Origin: Lytechinus pictus
Taxonomy: Eukaryota; Echinodermata; Echinoidea; Temnopleuroida; Toxopneustidae
Direction of reading: 5' to 3'
Length of the DNA stretch: 64,000 bases
Assembly: GCF_037042905.1 (NCBI RefSeq)
Contig: NC_087253.1
Location: forward strand, 6,825,501-6,889,500
The notes under the pieces were generated by a model. The model did no database searches and was not told the origin of the DNA. It saw only the letters and a list, made by a program, of their open reading frames with translations. Every line of letters begins with the position of its first letter. The first letter of the stretch is position 1. Of the stretch, positions 1 through 46,977 are shown piece by piece. The position numbers and the translations under genes were made by a program.

Positions 1-3000
1 AAACAGAATAGCTCCCTTTTACTTCTAAAAGTACCATTCGTTTATAAGCAGAAAGCAACTGGCTCAAAATTGCAGCAACAGTTCATTGTATTGGTGCAAG
101 AACACCTTTAACACCACACTTTCGTGCATCGCATGCGCGCAAAAAATTACCTCAGCAGCACGCACAAGTGTGTTATGTATGGGCATTTCTGCAGCGATGT
201 GGTGCGCGAAAATATTTTGCTAAGGGCATTCTCGCACCGATATGACAAGCTGTTGACCGTTTCAGCTCCAAAACAGTGTACTAGCACATGTTTAATGATG
301 ATTTTCTGAATACAGATTCAGTTCATATATGTACTCCAAGACGGGTATAATCCGTACTGAAATTAAAGAGCTTAATTCACTCTATTAAGTCTGGATAAAC
401 ACTGACTAATGCCCTAATTATGAAGGAGACTCGATAAATAATAAAAATGATCTACAATTCAGGCTTACACGAAGCATTTCAACAAAAATAAAGCATTATT
501 TAGGAAGCATACGTGGCAAATAAATGATTAAAACAACTCCAAAATATAACTAGCATATGTTTCTGAAATAAATGAAGTAAAATACAATATATGCTCTTGG
601 AAATGGATAATAACACCGACATATTACATCAGCTAGGTTAAACAAATACTTCTGATGCACTAACTAGTCAACAAAACTAATTTGCAGTGTAGAACTGTGT
701 GTGCCGATGACAGAGTATACTAAAATAGTACCACACTAATATAAATCCCTCGGACTAAAGGACTTCTTTGATATGTCTTGCATACGTAACATCAAAATCT
801 ATAACTCTATATATGGATACAACTAAAGTAATTCACAGCTAAGGCTGCTAGGTTAGGAGAATTCACAACAAATTTGGTTTTAAAAAAATCAAATGAAACA
901 CCTCACTCACAAGTAACCTCAAACTAGCCAATTTAACCACTTTAAAAACTCGCCACGCAAAAAAATATGTCATAAAATTCCTTTACAAACACACAATATT
1001 TTCAGGAAAGGTGAATAAACCAGAGCAAAAATAAAATAAAAGGAAACATCAATTGATATGCTACAAGTCACTACGGTTAAGTATTTCAAACAATGTATAT
1101 TAGATGCAAATATATATAGGTATAGTGAATCCAAAGACCAAACGAACGACTTCTCGAAAAAAAGCTAACAAACTAGGATTAAACGACGCGATATGACGAA
1201 TAATACGGAATGGATAATACTGTTATCGAAAGATACTTTTTTTAAATAACCATCATGAAAAACGTGCATGTTAAATCTATTGCTGCAACAAGACGAGTCA
1301 TTATGTACCAACCATCAATAATATACATGTACAAACACCGTTGTAGACCTACTCACAATGTGGAACTGGTTTTACGAAATACCACCATATTAATGTCCTA
1401 TATGTACTTGTACATGTGACAATCAAAAGAGCACTTTTGTACTATAAATATATATATATAAAACACTATCTAGGCAGTGGCTATGACTTTAAGATCATTA
1501 TGGTCGTGAAGGTTGATGTATGTTGAGTATTATGGGGGAGGGGGGGGGGCGGAACAGAGGGAAAGAGAGGAATGAAAGAGATGGAAAAGAAAGAAGAGAG
1601 ATAAAGAGAACAAAGGAGAAAGAGAAAGAAAGAAAGAAAGAAAGAAAGAGAAAAGAAAAGCAAGAAAGAAAGATGCATAAGTGTATAAAGGTTAAAGTCT
1701 TCTTTAAGTGTCAAATGAGCTGTGAACTTTCCAACTAAATTTCTCTTTAATCTAGTTGTACTATTAAATCTTCTCTGGAACTTAACTCATGGTATTCTAA
1801 TACTTGGTAATCTTTCAAACGCTATGCAAGGTTGACACAAGTACCATTTGTGAAAAAATTACAGATGTCGCCAAAATTCATCAACATTTATCAATCAATT
1901 TTCCAAGATTTAACATCACATCCTTTCATTTCAATCGATCATTTGTGTGGACTTTACAAACGGGAAAATAGCATAGTTTTCTGAAAACTTCGACAAATTC
2001 ATTTTGAAAATTTTACACGCACCATTCAAGGTAATGCTAGCCCTGCACGCATTCGAACGTGCAATTGCTAGAAATGTATCAATTTGGAAGCCTAATGTTA
2101 GTCTCTCAATACTCACACTACACACACATATACATATATATATATATATTTATTTATATTTATCAGGAAACAAAATGGCTCACCGAAAATGCAAGCAAAT
2201 CTAAATATCTACAAACGCCAATAAAATCTCGACTAAAAAGATCACAGCCTAATACATATTACCGATTATACCCCAAATCTACAACACAAAATAAAATATA
2301 CATATATATAGAATCCTTAAATGAAATCAACACGCAATAGTGGCCAAAATGCACTTATATTGAAATTACAGAGAAATGCAATAGAGTACAACATCATCTT
2401 CAATAAAGTGGACTAAGCATACCAAGCTTTCATTCGCTACGAACAAAAATTCCACTACATGATATACCCACGCTAAAAATTTGCATATATGCAAATATAT
2501 ATATTTATATATCTATATATATACTTGAAGTGAGAGACGACACGCTGATGAACAACATACTGAAATAGTAAGAACCATGTTTTGGGACCAGTACCACAAA
2601 GCGTAGCGATCAATATTAGAAGACTGATTGTATTGACTTGGATGTACCATCAATCGCAACAATCGATCGTTGGATCAGTCACTATTTTTTGTGTGGCAAG
2701 GCCCTGTTGTGTACCCACCACCTGCTTTCCCCTTCACAAAATTCACACTTATAGGCACACATAAAAACAAGTTACTAAAAACACTAGTTTGAACACGTAG
2801 ATTAGCACCTCAAAATAACTATCGACACATGAATATCATTTTCAATTATACAGGCAAAGATACGGTCATTTGGATCGAGAAAAGACAAGTCCATGATTGA
2901 TTAGAAAGCAAGCTAAAAGCTGAAATTCATCAAAAAGCTACCAAAAAAACCAATTAAGATAAACCTAAGGCCTATCGAACTACATTAACACAATTCTGCT

Positions 3001-4774
3001 AAGCATCAGATACAATCAAATCAATTCAAATTCAACAAAAAATAAATACAAACTAAGAAAAAAAAATTAGAAATAAGACTATTCTAAGCGTCCACAGTCA
3101 GACCATGACGCTTACTCTATTTACAAAAACAGTTTGAAAACTGATTAATTTGGAATGATCATTAGAGGGTCAATGTCCTTTTATTTCAGGTGGACGTATC
3201 ATGACGATAAAAAATGGTCAGTTTCCTTTTTTTTATATACAGGACGAATTTGGTTGATAATTTAGTCATTTCATTTACAATAATCAATCTATTCACAAGC
3301 TCAATAAGGTTAAAATTTATCTTACAAATTCTTTTTACATAATTATGCCATTAACAGGCATGGGAAACAAATTAATTTACATTGGTTCCAAGAAGGAAAG
3401 TCAACAAATTGTAATTTACAATATGTTATCATATTCACATGTTTGGCAGGGAAAGGGGGGGGGGGAAGGGTAAATAACTATCGAGTATTTGAAGATAGAA
3501 TTCCTAAAATGGAAAGGGATAATTGAAATCAAATTTTATTCAAAATTCATCAACTGGGTCAAATTTTTATTAATTCTTTTTGTTTGTATTAGGAATAGGT
3601 AGGAAATCAATATCTTAAATTTTTGTCACTGAAATATGTGATGGAACTCACAAAAATACTGCATTTCAACCTGGAAACAAAAAAGCTCTGTATGAGCTTT
3701 AACACGATTTAATTCATAAATATTTGAGATCAACTCAAATGTACTTTAACAGGGCAATATCGTCGTGGTCACGCTAGGAAAACACTTTCAAGAAAGACAT
3801 AAAACTTGAAATCACATCAAACAAAGATCTCTACACTTCAAATTTCTACTTGACAAATGCAAAAATTCATTATTCCAAAAATGACAAACACGAAGCAAGA
3901 CGATTCTCCCCAAAATGTGCAACATCTCAAATAAGGTACAATGTATACCTCAACAAAATTGTCCAGTTTCTCCAAATTTGTCTAGCAAAAATAGTTATTC
4001 TCTATGTTTACAAACTCCATCATTCACAAAATGTACAAATTTTATTCACAAAATGTTTTCATTAAGTTTCACCAAAAAAAAGTCCATCAAATTCACAAGA
4101 ATCCATCGAAAAAGTGATGGTATACCAGACCAATAAGCACAATGCTTGAGTGAAACACAATCTAAGATGTAATTCGGTAACCTATCAATTCTTATGTAGG
4201 TAATCCCTTTTCAATCGATTTAAACAGCATGAACACGTATGTAGAAACATGAAGACAAAGAAGAAAACAAAAATGACTTTTGGTATCATAGTGACTATGT
4301 ATGTATACAGTCCCAACAAAAACACATATTTCTACAAATTCACCGAAGAGAAATATACATGTACAAAATTACAATTTCATATCACTTGCCCTCGATTGTC
4401 CACTATTACACATCCATGCCACAATTTACAAAAATACTCAAGATTTTATCTAAAATATCAAATACTTTTTATCAAAATGTCAAGTATTTGCCAAATATTC
4501 ATAATGCTACTCTCATCAACTATATGACATTGGTTACGTGCATCAAAAATGATGCCAAAATATCCAACTAGTATACAATTGTTGAGTAAAGTTCGAATAA
4601 TGTGAAGACAACGAGTACACCAAGAAAAATTGTTGGTTCAAATCCATGTAGCACCTGTTAAATATATATATTCAACATTCATATCTTATCTATTGAAAAA
4701 ATAATTTTTGAAACTTTTGACAAGTATCTTTTCACACGTTACCGTGTCCTCAAAGTCCCAATGCATCCATGGAA
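1..4774. other. AT-rich downstream flank, no gene seen
   Basis: No supported coding region. The plus strand is rich in A and C, with many CACAAAATG/CAAATTT-like words. It holds a purine tract (1555-1672), short (TA)n runs near 2130-2160 and 2480-2522, and a G10 run near 3459. Part may be distal HIPK 3' UTR; the sequence alone cannot decide. Confidence 0.5.
1555..1672 (+). repeat. GA/GAAA purine microsatellite
   Basis: About 118 bp of almost pure purine built from GAAA, GAGA and AAAG words. It opens short low-complexity reading frames on both strands that are not genes. Confidence 0.85.
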
Positions 4775-5803
4775 CAGAGATGCCAACTTTTGGAAATCAG
4801 AATTAGGGAGGATTTGCAACCGACACCAAATTATGTGCGCGTAGCGCACATCTCGAGTGCGGAGCGCTCGACCTTTGCGGCCGGGGTCGAGGGCCCGCCT
4901 TAGGGCCCTGGAAGCTCTGGGTTTCTAGATGCTCTCTGGTGCAATCTGACCCTTATTTTGGAGCATTTCACATGTTTTAAAAAAAACATTGTTCCCACTT
5001 TTTTGACATAAAAATAAAAATATCAAATATGCATTTTTACATGTAAAAAAAATGAGGGGACAATAGAAGAAAAGTACCTGTTCAACTATAATAATGAGGA
5101 ATTATCCTCTTTATTATTATTAAAGCGCGGGTAACGTCTTCCTCCTCGCTGGTCTCTTGCTTGGTGAAATAAGTCAACAGGGTACTAGTGGAGCTCGAAG
5201 ATCTCGTCTTCGCAATGTCCGTATGCCGTTTGCTCCCTACATGCTTCCGAATATCATCACGACCTCCGTGCTCAACTTTAATGTCCACGCTGCAAATTGT
5301 GCAAAATGCATGGTAGATTCCTCTTTCCGAATACACGGGTACTGGAGACTGTATTCAGTCTTATACTTCTGAGACCATTTCTTGGTCTTTTTTTGTTGAT
5401 TTTCCGCCATTTCGTGTCAATATCAACCCATCAATACGCCGAAATCACACACCGATATTCCATCGCACGACTCGACAAATCCAGCGGCCGCGAGCGCACA
5501 CGCCTCGCGAAGCTAGCCGGGCCTACCGGCCTGGTGCACAGTGGATTCCCGTTGGGCATATCACATGCACCAGCTTTTCGCTGCTCCTTATTTGTCTGCC
5601 TTTCACACAGAATTTAGTAGCAGCAAAACGTAATGGAGTTACTACATGCTAAAGTTAGCAGACAATACATGTACTTCCAATCCAATTTGATCAATGCAAA
5701 AAAAATCGTTATTTCGGGAGGATAAGGATGGTAATCGTAAGGGCGGGAGTTGGGATGAATTTTCGGGAGCCTCCCGATGAAATCGGGAGGGTTGGCATCT
5801 CTG
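4775..5803. mobile_element. hAT-like DNA transposon remnant, 1,029 bp
   Basis: Terminal inverted repeats CAGAGATGCCAAC (4775-4787) and GTTGGCATCTCTG (5791-5803) are perfect over 13 bp. They fit the CAGNG-type ends of hAT elements. ATGGAA lies immediately outside both ends. hAT elements normally make 8-bp duplications, so this is a 6-bp match of an eroded site or a different superfamily. The inside carries a decayed zinc-finger start of a transposase on the minus strand and no catalytic region, so it is an internal-deletion derivative. Confidence 0.75.
5082..5410 (-). pseudogene. Frameshifted N-terminus of a hAT-type transposase (BED-like finger)
   Basis: An ATG at 5410 opens MAENQQKKTKKWSQKYKTEY. 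After SLQY the frame must shift by one base to continue as YSERGIYHAFCTICSVDI and then KVEHGGRDDIRKHVGSKRHT. The Cys-x2-Cys ... His-x5-His spacing is the zinc-finger signature found at the start of many hAT-related transposases. The frame ends soon after a TLLTYFTKQE segment; the DDE/hAT dimerisation region is missing. It is enclosed by the inverted ends at 4775 and 5803. It is a non-functional fragment. Confidence 0.7.
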
Positions 5804-6561
5804 ATGGAATCCTCGATTCTGATTGGCTGCTGGGGCCATGTAACCATGGTAACTACCAATGATCGCAAAGTTACCATTCACATTCATTCTACGCAATGGG
5901 ACCCAGTCGCATACGAATCATTTTCTATCTCGCGTGAGCTAAATCAGATTGAACGTCTACTCCTAAATATTATCTAGGACATAGAATGGAGGGAAAGTTT
6001 CATAAAACATCTATCATACAATTCCGCACAGCCGTATCTCGCCTATAACCTACGCCATGCCCGTTTTTCACAAATCTCTGCGATCAAAAAGAAGAAATCA
6101 ACGATGAAAGAACAGATTAACAGGAGGAAAGGGGTTTGCCGATAAATACATGCTTTGAAAGCTTCTCAAATACGAACGGGGAGGGGAAAAATATGTCACT
6201 ATCATTTTATATACAAGCGATGAGGTATATGTTAAAAAGGCAAAAAAAATATATATTGCAAAAACGTGCACTTTAATAGAGAGAAAGAGTGTCAATAAAA
6301 CATGGGAGAATCTGTACATTAACAAGATGCGAGAAGAATAAAACGGTCCGAATTTAGCAAACGCATCATGTACAACAAAGAGAAAAGTTTTAAAAGCTAA
6401 AATGTATTAAAATATTAACAAAGTGTGCATGCTCACAGAGAATGAAACAGTTAGTGTGCCGCAAATACTTCATATACTAATGAAGAAATTTTCTTGGTAG
6501 CGGCAAGTGAAATAAGAGCTTGCTTTGAAAAAAACAAAACAAATGTAAACAAAGCCCTCAA
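5804..6561. other. Non-coding stretch, nothing specific
   Basis: AT-rich sequence between the hAT remnant and the first small MITE. No open frame of note and no repeat recognised beyond short A and GA runs. Confidence 0.4.
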
Positions 6562-6691
6562 GGGCCCGTAACACAAAGGTTGGCGATTAATCGTATACTT
6601 GAATTTCATGATTAATTGTGTATTGTAGTCAATGGAATCAATCGTAGAAAAGTATTTATACGATCATTGCTAAGCTCTGTGTTACGGGCCC
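6562..6691. mobile_element. Small foldback MITE, GGGCCCGTAACAC family (copy 1)
   Basis: Starts GGGCCCGTAACACAAAGG and ends CTGTGTTACGGGCCC, its near-perfect reverse complement; 130 bp. The inner arms GCGATTAATCGTA and TACGATCATTGC extend the hairpin. A second copy lies at 10599-10733 in a HIPK intron. It is inside the presumed 3' UTR. Confidence 0.75.
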
Positions 6692-6819
6692 CTGGTCTTA
6701 CAGGGAAAATAAGTGATATGGGCAAGACAAGCCTAAGGTCCACCAGCTGCTCTCTCTCTCTCAACATATTTTTTTGTATTGTTTTAGAAGATAATGGGAT
6801 CCTCAAATTGGCAATTCAA

Positions 6820-7050
6820 CAGGGATGCCACCTTAAATTGGTCTTTAACCCGTTGGAGACTTAGCCAACTTATATGTGCGCTGGAGTCTATGGAAAACAT
6901 GTGTTATGGTAAAATCATCTAGCCTCAAATAGGTTAATAAGTGGTAATGTATTATGAATGGAGCCTTTTGAACATTATAAAAAGCATTTTCTATTGCTGA
7001 AAATAAAATAAAAAGATAAAAAACTTTTTGTCTGAAAGGTGGCATCCCGT
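6820..7050. mobile_element. hAT-like MITE, about 230 bp
   Basis: CAGGGATGCCACCTT at 6820 faces AAGGTGGCATCCCG at 7036-7049. The CAGNGATGCCA end resembles that of the 4775-5803 element. The last two bases of the right end are not perfect and I see no clear target duplication. Confidence 0.45.
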
Positions 7051-8027
7051 AACTTAAGTTGAATAAAAATGGGAAAAGTATCAAATACCAAGTGAAATTT
7101 ACCGGTAGAGTAAAAATGAGCAGTTGCAAGTGGCATTTTTTTCTCCCATGTTGTGATAAAGAATAACCACCATAATTGTTTCAAAACTGAACTGTTTAGT
7201 GACTCAAATATGGTTCCAGTAGGCTTTATGTTATTTAAGAAGCTAAAAACAAAATTGACTCAACTGCGTTGTCATTGTCAAGCAATGTAGCTAGTCGAGA
7301 GCTCCAGTGATACGCTTTACTGTTCACCAAATTGTGGTTCTGGTTAAATTATTTTGATTAAATGAATTTCACTCTTAAGCCCTTAATTTCATTTTGCCAA
7401 TGACCAATACGCTATTGTCGGCGCTCACTAAAAATTCTGAATACAATAATTACTATATTGTTTTTTTTTCTGACTGAAATCTACACAAATATAATAGGGA
7501 TTTCCCCTAATCATATTATTTGGGGATTCCCCAAGCAGTATTCAAGGGTATCCCTTGATATCAATTAATCAAACATCCAGTTATATTTTATATTCTCACT
7601 TACACATACAAGTATGCCTCAAAGGCTTGCCCATTTCCAAAACTAAATATTACATTTAAAGCGTAGCAATAATATTAAATTCATTGACAGCATGAAGCAG
7701 GTAGCTGCAATTGGGTTTGCTACGAATTTGAAACATAACAATTAAATCACTCTCTGTAATCTACCAAGATCATGAGACATATATAGTAATAAATCAAATT
7801 TTCATTTCCTAGTCCCACACATGGTAATTCTTGTTATCAGTGCTGATAATTATTTGATCTCAACCCTTGATGTTATTCTGTAGTGTTGTGGTCGTGTGCC
7901 CAAGATGAAGAGTCATCATCCCTTGAAGGCACCACCCTGACCCATCCCGAGTCTAGAAGAAGCCAATTGATGAGACAGCAGGGCCTCAGAGATGCAGCTG
8001 GGAGAGCTTGTCTTGCACCAACAGAAG

Positions 8028-42231
<34,204 letters not shown>

Positions 42232-42235
42232 TTAA

Positions 42236-42650
42236 GGCCACCGCACACCTTACGACTGTTCGCGATCCGATTTCGGAACAAATCGCATTTTGCTCATTTT
42301 CTGAAAATGTGAATGGAACATATAATTTTATTTGAGGTTAAAATCAAAATTGAAAGAATAATAATATAACCATTTTGAAAGATTGCAAGCTTTTATTTTG
42401 GAGTAAAGGCCAAATTAGTTTCAAATCGTAGCCAATCGTACGACTGCTATGACGTCATTACGACTACATATTAAATTTGCTTTTATTCTAAGAAGGATGA
42501 TAGCATAGTCACAGATTTGAACATAGGTATTCGTACGATGATTTAGAACATCACACAGAAAGATATTCCATGTATCAATATTAGCATCAAATTATACTAC
42601 ATTTTATTCTGAAATCGGGTCGCAGACCAATCGTAAGGTGTGCGGTTGCC
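42236..42650. mobile_element. Foldback MITE, GGCCACCGCACACCTTACGA ends
   Basis: GGCCACCGCACACCTTACGA at 42236 faces TCGTAAGGTGTGCGGTTGCC ending at 42650, one mismatch. The inner arms CGATCCGATTTCGGA and TGAAATCGGGTCGC also pair. TTAA lies left and TTTA right, a possible eroded TTAA target. Confidence 0.82.
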
Positions 42651-42769
42651 TTTAGATTCATCCATCCATTGGGAATGCGTTCGGACCTGCAGACTGCAGA
42701 GGAGTACACAGGTCTGTCCATTGGGACCAAGGACTGATTTCACATTGAGTTTACAAATGCATACTGTAT

Positions 42770-43199
42770 GACATCGTTCTCATACTTTCCATGACTGGTT
42801 TACTGGGGTTCCGGAAACCAGTTTGGAAGATCCCGTTGCTAGCATTTTTCCATTTGATCACCCGAAAGTGGTTTTCAGAGCCACTTCACGCAAAGCGGTC
42901 TTATTGCTATGGGAACACTCTCAGTGGGGTGACATGTTTCGCGCAACATTTGAAATTGCAGCGTAGGCATTCCACATACAGTGTGTGGAGCACCACTCTC
43001 AATATGTGCGAAGATCGCTTCCCGAAGAACGATTATGTCCTTACTTACGAGGGGAAGCGATCTTCAAAACTACATCGCAAGGTAGTTTTCTGAATCGGTT
43101 TGGAAAATTGCCGCTTCAACCGTTCTAATTACACGTTAAACTAGTTTCCGCAAAACTAGTTTCCAGTATTAGTTTCAGAATGGCAGTGAGAACGGTGTC
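42770..43199. mobile_element. MITE with GACACCGTTCTCACT ends (copy 1)
   Basis: GACATCGTTCTCATACT faces AGTGAGAACGGTGTC. It is the inverted copy of 49253-49681: shared words include GAAGCGATCTTC, CTACATCGCAAGGTAGTTTTC, TTGATCACCCGAAAGTGG and AAACTAGTTT. Confidence 0.85.
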
Positions 43200-43385
43200 T
43201 ATGGTAACTTTGCCATTACCCTAGAAATTACCCAAAAAAAAGAACCCCAGAAAATCACCATTCACTGCTATGATAAAGCTTGTACAGTGTAGCAGATTGT
43301 AAAAAGTAGCCCCCCCCAAAAAAAAAAAAAACATGTTTGCCTACTTTGAAACCTTCATTTCAATTGCAGGCAATCTAAACTCATT

Positions 43386-43703
43386 GGCCCATATTCTGAG
43401 GTCAAGTTTATCTTCATAGACCACGGTCTTTATAATTCTGTGCAAAAACTATGGGGAGCCAAAAAAAAATTATGTTTATAAATGTATATTTCTTATTTTT
43501 ACTATTTTGTTTCCTTATGCTTTCATAAAGGAGAAATACTTCAGTTATAATTCCCAGACAATAAAGAACAATTGGATGTAATATGAGTAAATAAATTGGA
43601 TGTGTTACGATAAAAATAGGAATTTGTGTTCCAATTGGCTCCCCATAATTAAACCACAATTTTAAACCAGGGTTTAATTTAAACCCGAGTTCAGAATACG
43701 GTC
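43386..43703. mobile_element. GGCCCGTATTCTGAAGTC MITE (copy)
   Basis: GGCCCATATTCTGAGGTCAAG faces AACCCGAGTTCAGAATACGG. Inner arms TATGGGGAGCCAA and TTGGCTCCCCATA are exact complements. Confidence 0.82.
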
Positions 43704-45036
43704 AAATGAGCTCTGTTACCATAAAGTTACCGCAAATTACTTGGGCCCCCGATTTTGGTATGGTGCGAATGTCCGAAACGTACTTTGTAATCAACATCTT
43801 TTTGTATAGACGATGGTGAATATATCCTATACACTGATTTGCCCCTCAGCTCTTATCGGTTGATCTGTGAACCAGCGCAGATGGCCGACATAAGCTTTTC
43901 TTTCTCACCAATTGATAGGACGGTGATTGGACACCTATGGTTATTACGTCTCCATTCCAATGCACCTAACCAATATATCACCTTGGAATGACATCACCTA
44001 GCGGGGCCATCGAATTCCAGACACTATTGGTCACCTAGTCATGGTCATACAGGAGATAGTGGAGATAATGGAGGATGGCATCTCTCTGAGGGCCCTTTCA
44101 CACAAGGACAGTTTTGAAGAAAAGTAACATGGTGGTGGAGCCATTGTCCTTGTCTTAATACCAAGTTTAGATGTACAGATTGCTATGATAGTTTTCATGG
44201 GAAGGAATACTACCCACCCCTCCCCCTTTTAATGAATGCAGTTCAAACTCCTGAGACCTTCGGCTTTTTACCTGAAAATCCATAACAAGTCCTCAATAAA
44301 ACATCAACTGCAACAGATAATTCCTTCCTATTGGCATAAATTGCAGGTCTATCAAAGTATCATTTGGTGCAAACTGGCATCAGCAATTTTTTTATTATAT
44401 ATGTTCAAAGCTGTAAAGTTTAAAGTAGAAGTCTGACCATTCGACAATCCAAATTCCCTGGCATCACTTCCCAAACGAATCATCCAAAAGGTTTAGGTTT
44501 TACTTCATGGATACGTCATTAAAACTACGATAGTACATACAGGCCTACATGTAAAGTTCATGTATATATCCAAGTGCAATAAGTATTATATTTAAAAGCT
44601 CTATACGAATTTTCCAGTGTGTGAGTTGGGGGCAGATAATCGCCAATCTCCTATCTTTATCGGACTGCTTCTGACTGAGAATGCTACATGGGACAAACTG
44701 ACTTTGGAATGCTATGTTGGTTATGAGGAGAGGGCACGGCAGGTATTTTCTTTTCAATCTTTCCCTCACCTTTCTCCGCAGTACAGTACATCATACATGA
44801 ACACTGCCATTCATAGAAACAAGCTCTGATACATCTTCTTTCATTTTCAAGTTCTGATTATGAAACAGGGGCCACGGAACGGTTTCCATAGGGGGGGGGG
44901 CTGACCATGCAAAAAATTGCAATCATATGGTCATTTTTACGATTTTGTACACGGTTTTGGAAAAAAGTGGGGGGGAGGGCTGAAGCCCTCCCAGCCCCCC
45001 CCCCCTCCCCCACTTTCGCAGCCCCTGTGAAAGTTG

Positions 45037-46605
45037 GCACTTGTCAAATATTTGGCACAAAATGCACCCCTTCCACAAAAGAAAATCATGGAGCAGCGCC
45101 TGCTGTATTACCCTGCCTGCCAAGCAAAATTCAACCAATACAACCCCCCCCCCTGCCCCAAGCGTACTTCAGTAGCATTCAGTTCAGTTTGCTGCTAATA
45201 TACATACATGTATGTGGACTGGGCCAGGGAGGGGGGGGGGATAATGCGACCAAACCCCTTCACATTTGTTTTTTAGTGATGACCTTATGAGGGGGGGGGG
45301 GTGGCACTTGTCAAATATTTGGCACAAAATGCACCCCTTCCACACACACACAAAAAATTAACAAGTGGAACGCCTCTGGCAGTCTCGCCTGCATTACGCG
45401 ATTTAATATAGCAGCAGTGCTAACTTTGAAAACTACTATAAAATAATCATTCACAAAAACACCATTCATATAATGACATAATACCACGTTCATTGACCAT
45501 AAATTACATTTGAAAGGTGACTTAAGACTTGTCAACTACACCCATGTCCACATTTCATTCACTCTATCTATAAACTTTCAAAGTTATGATGGCAATTCAA
45601 CAATTACCCCAACATGGCCTAAGTTTATTGACCTTAACTGACCTTTGACCTTGGTTTTGTGACCTGAAACTCACAGGGGATGTTCAGTGATACTTGATTA
45701 CTCTTATATCCCAAGTTTTATGAACTAGATCCATAAACTTTCAGAGTTAGGATGGTAATTCAACAAATACCCCCAACACGGCCAAAGTTCATTGACCTTT
45801 AATGACCTTTGACCATGGTCATGTGACCTGAAACTCGTACAGGATGTTCAGTGATACTTGATTACTCTTATGTCCAAGTTTTATGAACTAGATCCGTAAA
45901 CTTTCAGAGTTAGGATGGTAATTTAACAAATACCCCCAACACGGCCAAAGTTCATTGACCTTTAATGACCATTGACCATGGTCATGTGACCTGAAACTCG
46001 CACAGGATATTCAGTGGTACTCGATTAACTTAATGTCCAAGTTTCATGAACTAGATCCATAAATTTTCAAAGTTATGATGGTAATTCAACAAATACCCCC
46101 AACTTGGCCAAAGTTCATTGACCCTAAATGACCTTTGACCTTGGTCATGTGACCTGAAACTCTAGCAGGATGTTCACTAATACTTGATTAACCTTATGCC
46201 CAAGTTTCATGAACTAGGTCCATATACTTTCTAAGTTATGATGTCATTTCAAAAACTTAACCTTCGGTTAAGATTTTGAAAATAATTCTCCCAACATGGT
46301 CAAAGTTCATTGACCCTAAATGACCTTTGACCTTGGTCATGTGACCTGAAACTCAGGCAGAATGTTCAGTAATACTTGATTAACCTTATGTCCAAGTTTC
46401 ATGAACTAGGTCCATATACTTTCTAAGTTATAATGTCATTTCAAAAACTTCACCTTAGGTTAAGATTTGATGTTGACGCCGCCGCCGCCGTCGCCGCCGC
46501 CGTCGGAAAAGCGGCGCCTATAGTCTCGCTCTGCTATGCAGGCGAGACAATAAAAATCACGGAGTAGCGCCTGCTGTATCACCCTGCCTGCCATGCAACA
46601 ATCAT
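45037..46605. repeat. Local duplication with one copy interrupted by a transposon
   Basis: GGCACTTGTCAAATATTTGG then CACAAAATGCACCCCTTCCA occurs at 45037 and 45303. In the first it is followed within 10 bases by GGAGCAGCGCCTGCTGTATT. In the second the same continuation (GGAGTAGCGCCTGCTGTATC) appears only at 46560, after the element at 45358-46550. Confidence 0.85.
45358..46550. mobile_element. ~1.2 kb element: GTCTCGCCTGCAT ends and an internal ~165 bp tandem array
   Basis: GTCTCGCCTGCAT (45382-45394) faces ATGCAGGCGAGAC (46536-46548). Between them are six tandem units of 160-190 bp, marked by ACTTTCNNAGTTATGATGG and TGACCTTTGACC..GGTCATGTGACCTGAAACTC. A (GCCGCC)n stretch near 46480-46505 precedes the right end. 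No transposase; non-autonomous. Confidence 0.85.
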
Positions 46606-46977
46606 CCAGTATAAATAACATATTCTTGTTTGTTCCCAAGAGGCAAGAACCCTCCTACAGCTGACTGGATAATACATGGACTTTGCTCTCTATTATGACA
46701 AACACTGCGTACACGGGGACAATATTACAGACATTAATCATGTTTTAATGTTCTCAGACAATAGGATGTTGACATACTGTTATACTACTGTAGACTGTTA
46801 TGTTGAACCCAGGGTGTGTTGTAGGTTACCAAGATGTCAAGTCTACAGATCTCTCTACCAACTATAGTTACAGAAAAACTTGTCCATTGTGGCTCATGTA
46901 CATGTATTTATAATCTTGCTAGCAAATCCAATATTTGCATGAATAGTAGTAGTACTATCCATTCCCATTAAACAAAA

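Larger units (their letters stand above)
6272..8027 (-). other. Presumed HIPK 3' UTR (end not defined)
   Basis: Sequence following the stop codon. I find no AATAAA on the minus strand between the stop and about 6278; the first ATTAAA is at 6277-6272. The UTR is therefore either about 1.75 kb or longer, or uses a variant signal. Vertebrate HIPK2 has a very long 3' UTR. Two MITE-like elements (6562-6691 and 6820-7050) lie inside this stretch. Confidence 0.4.

Noticed and set aside
44890-45310. Runs of C and G (also at 3459, 11760, 16233, 18171, 20335, 30484, 47626, 60263 and 62750) as quadruplex or regulatory sites
   Set aside because: Homopolymers of 8-15 bases are scattered genome-style without the spaced G-runs of a quadruplex, and their length is prone to sequencing error.
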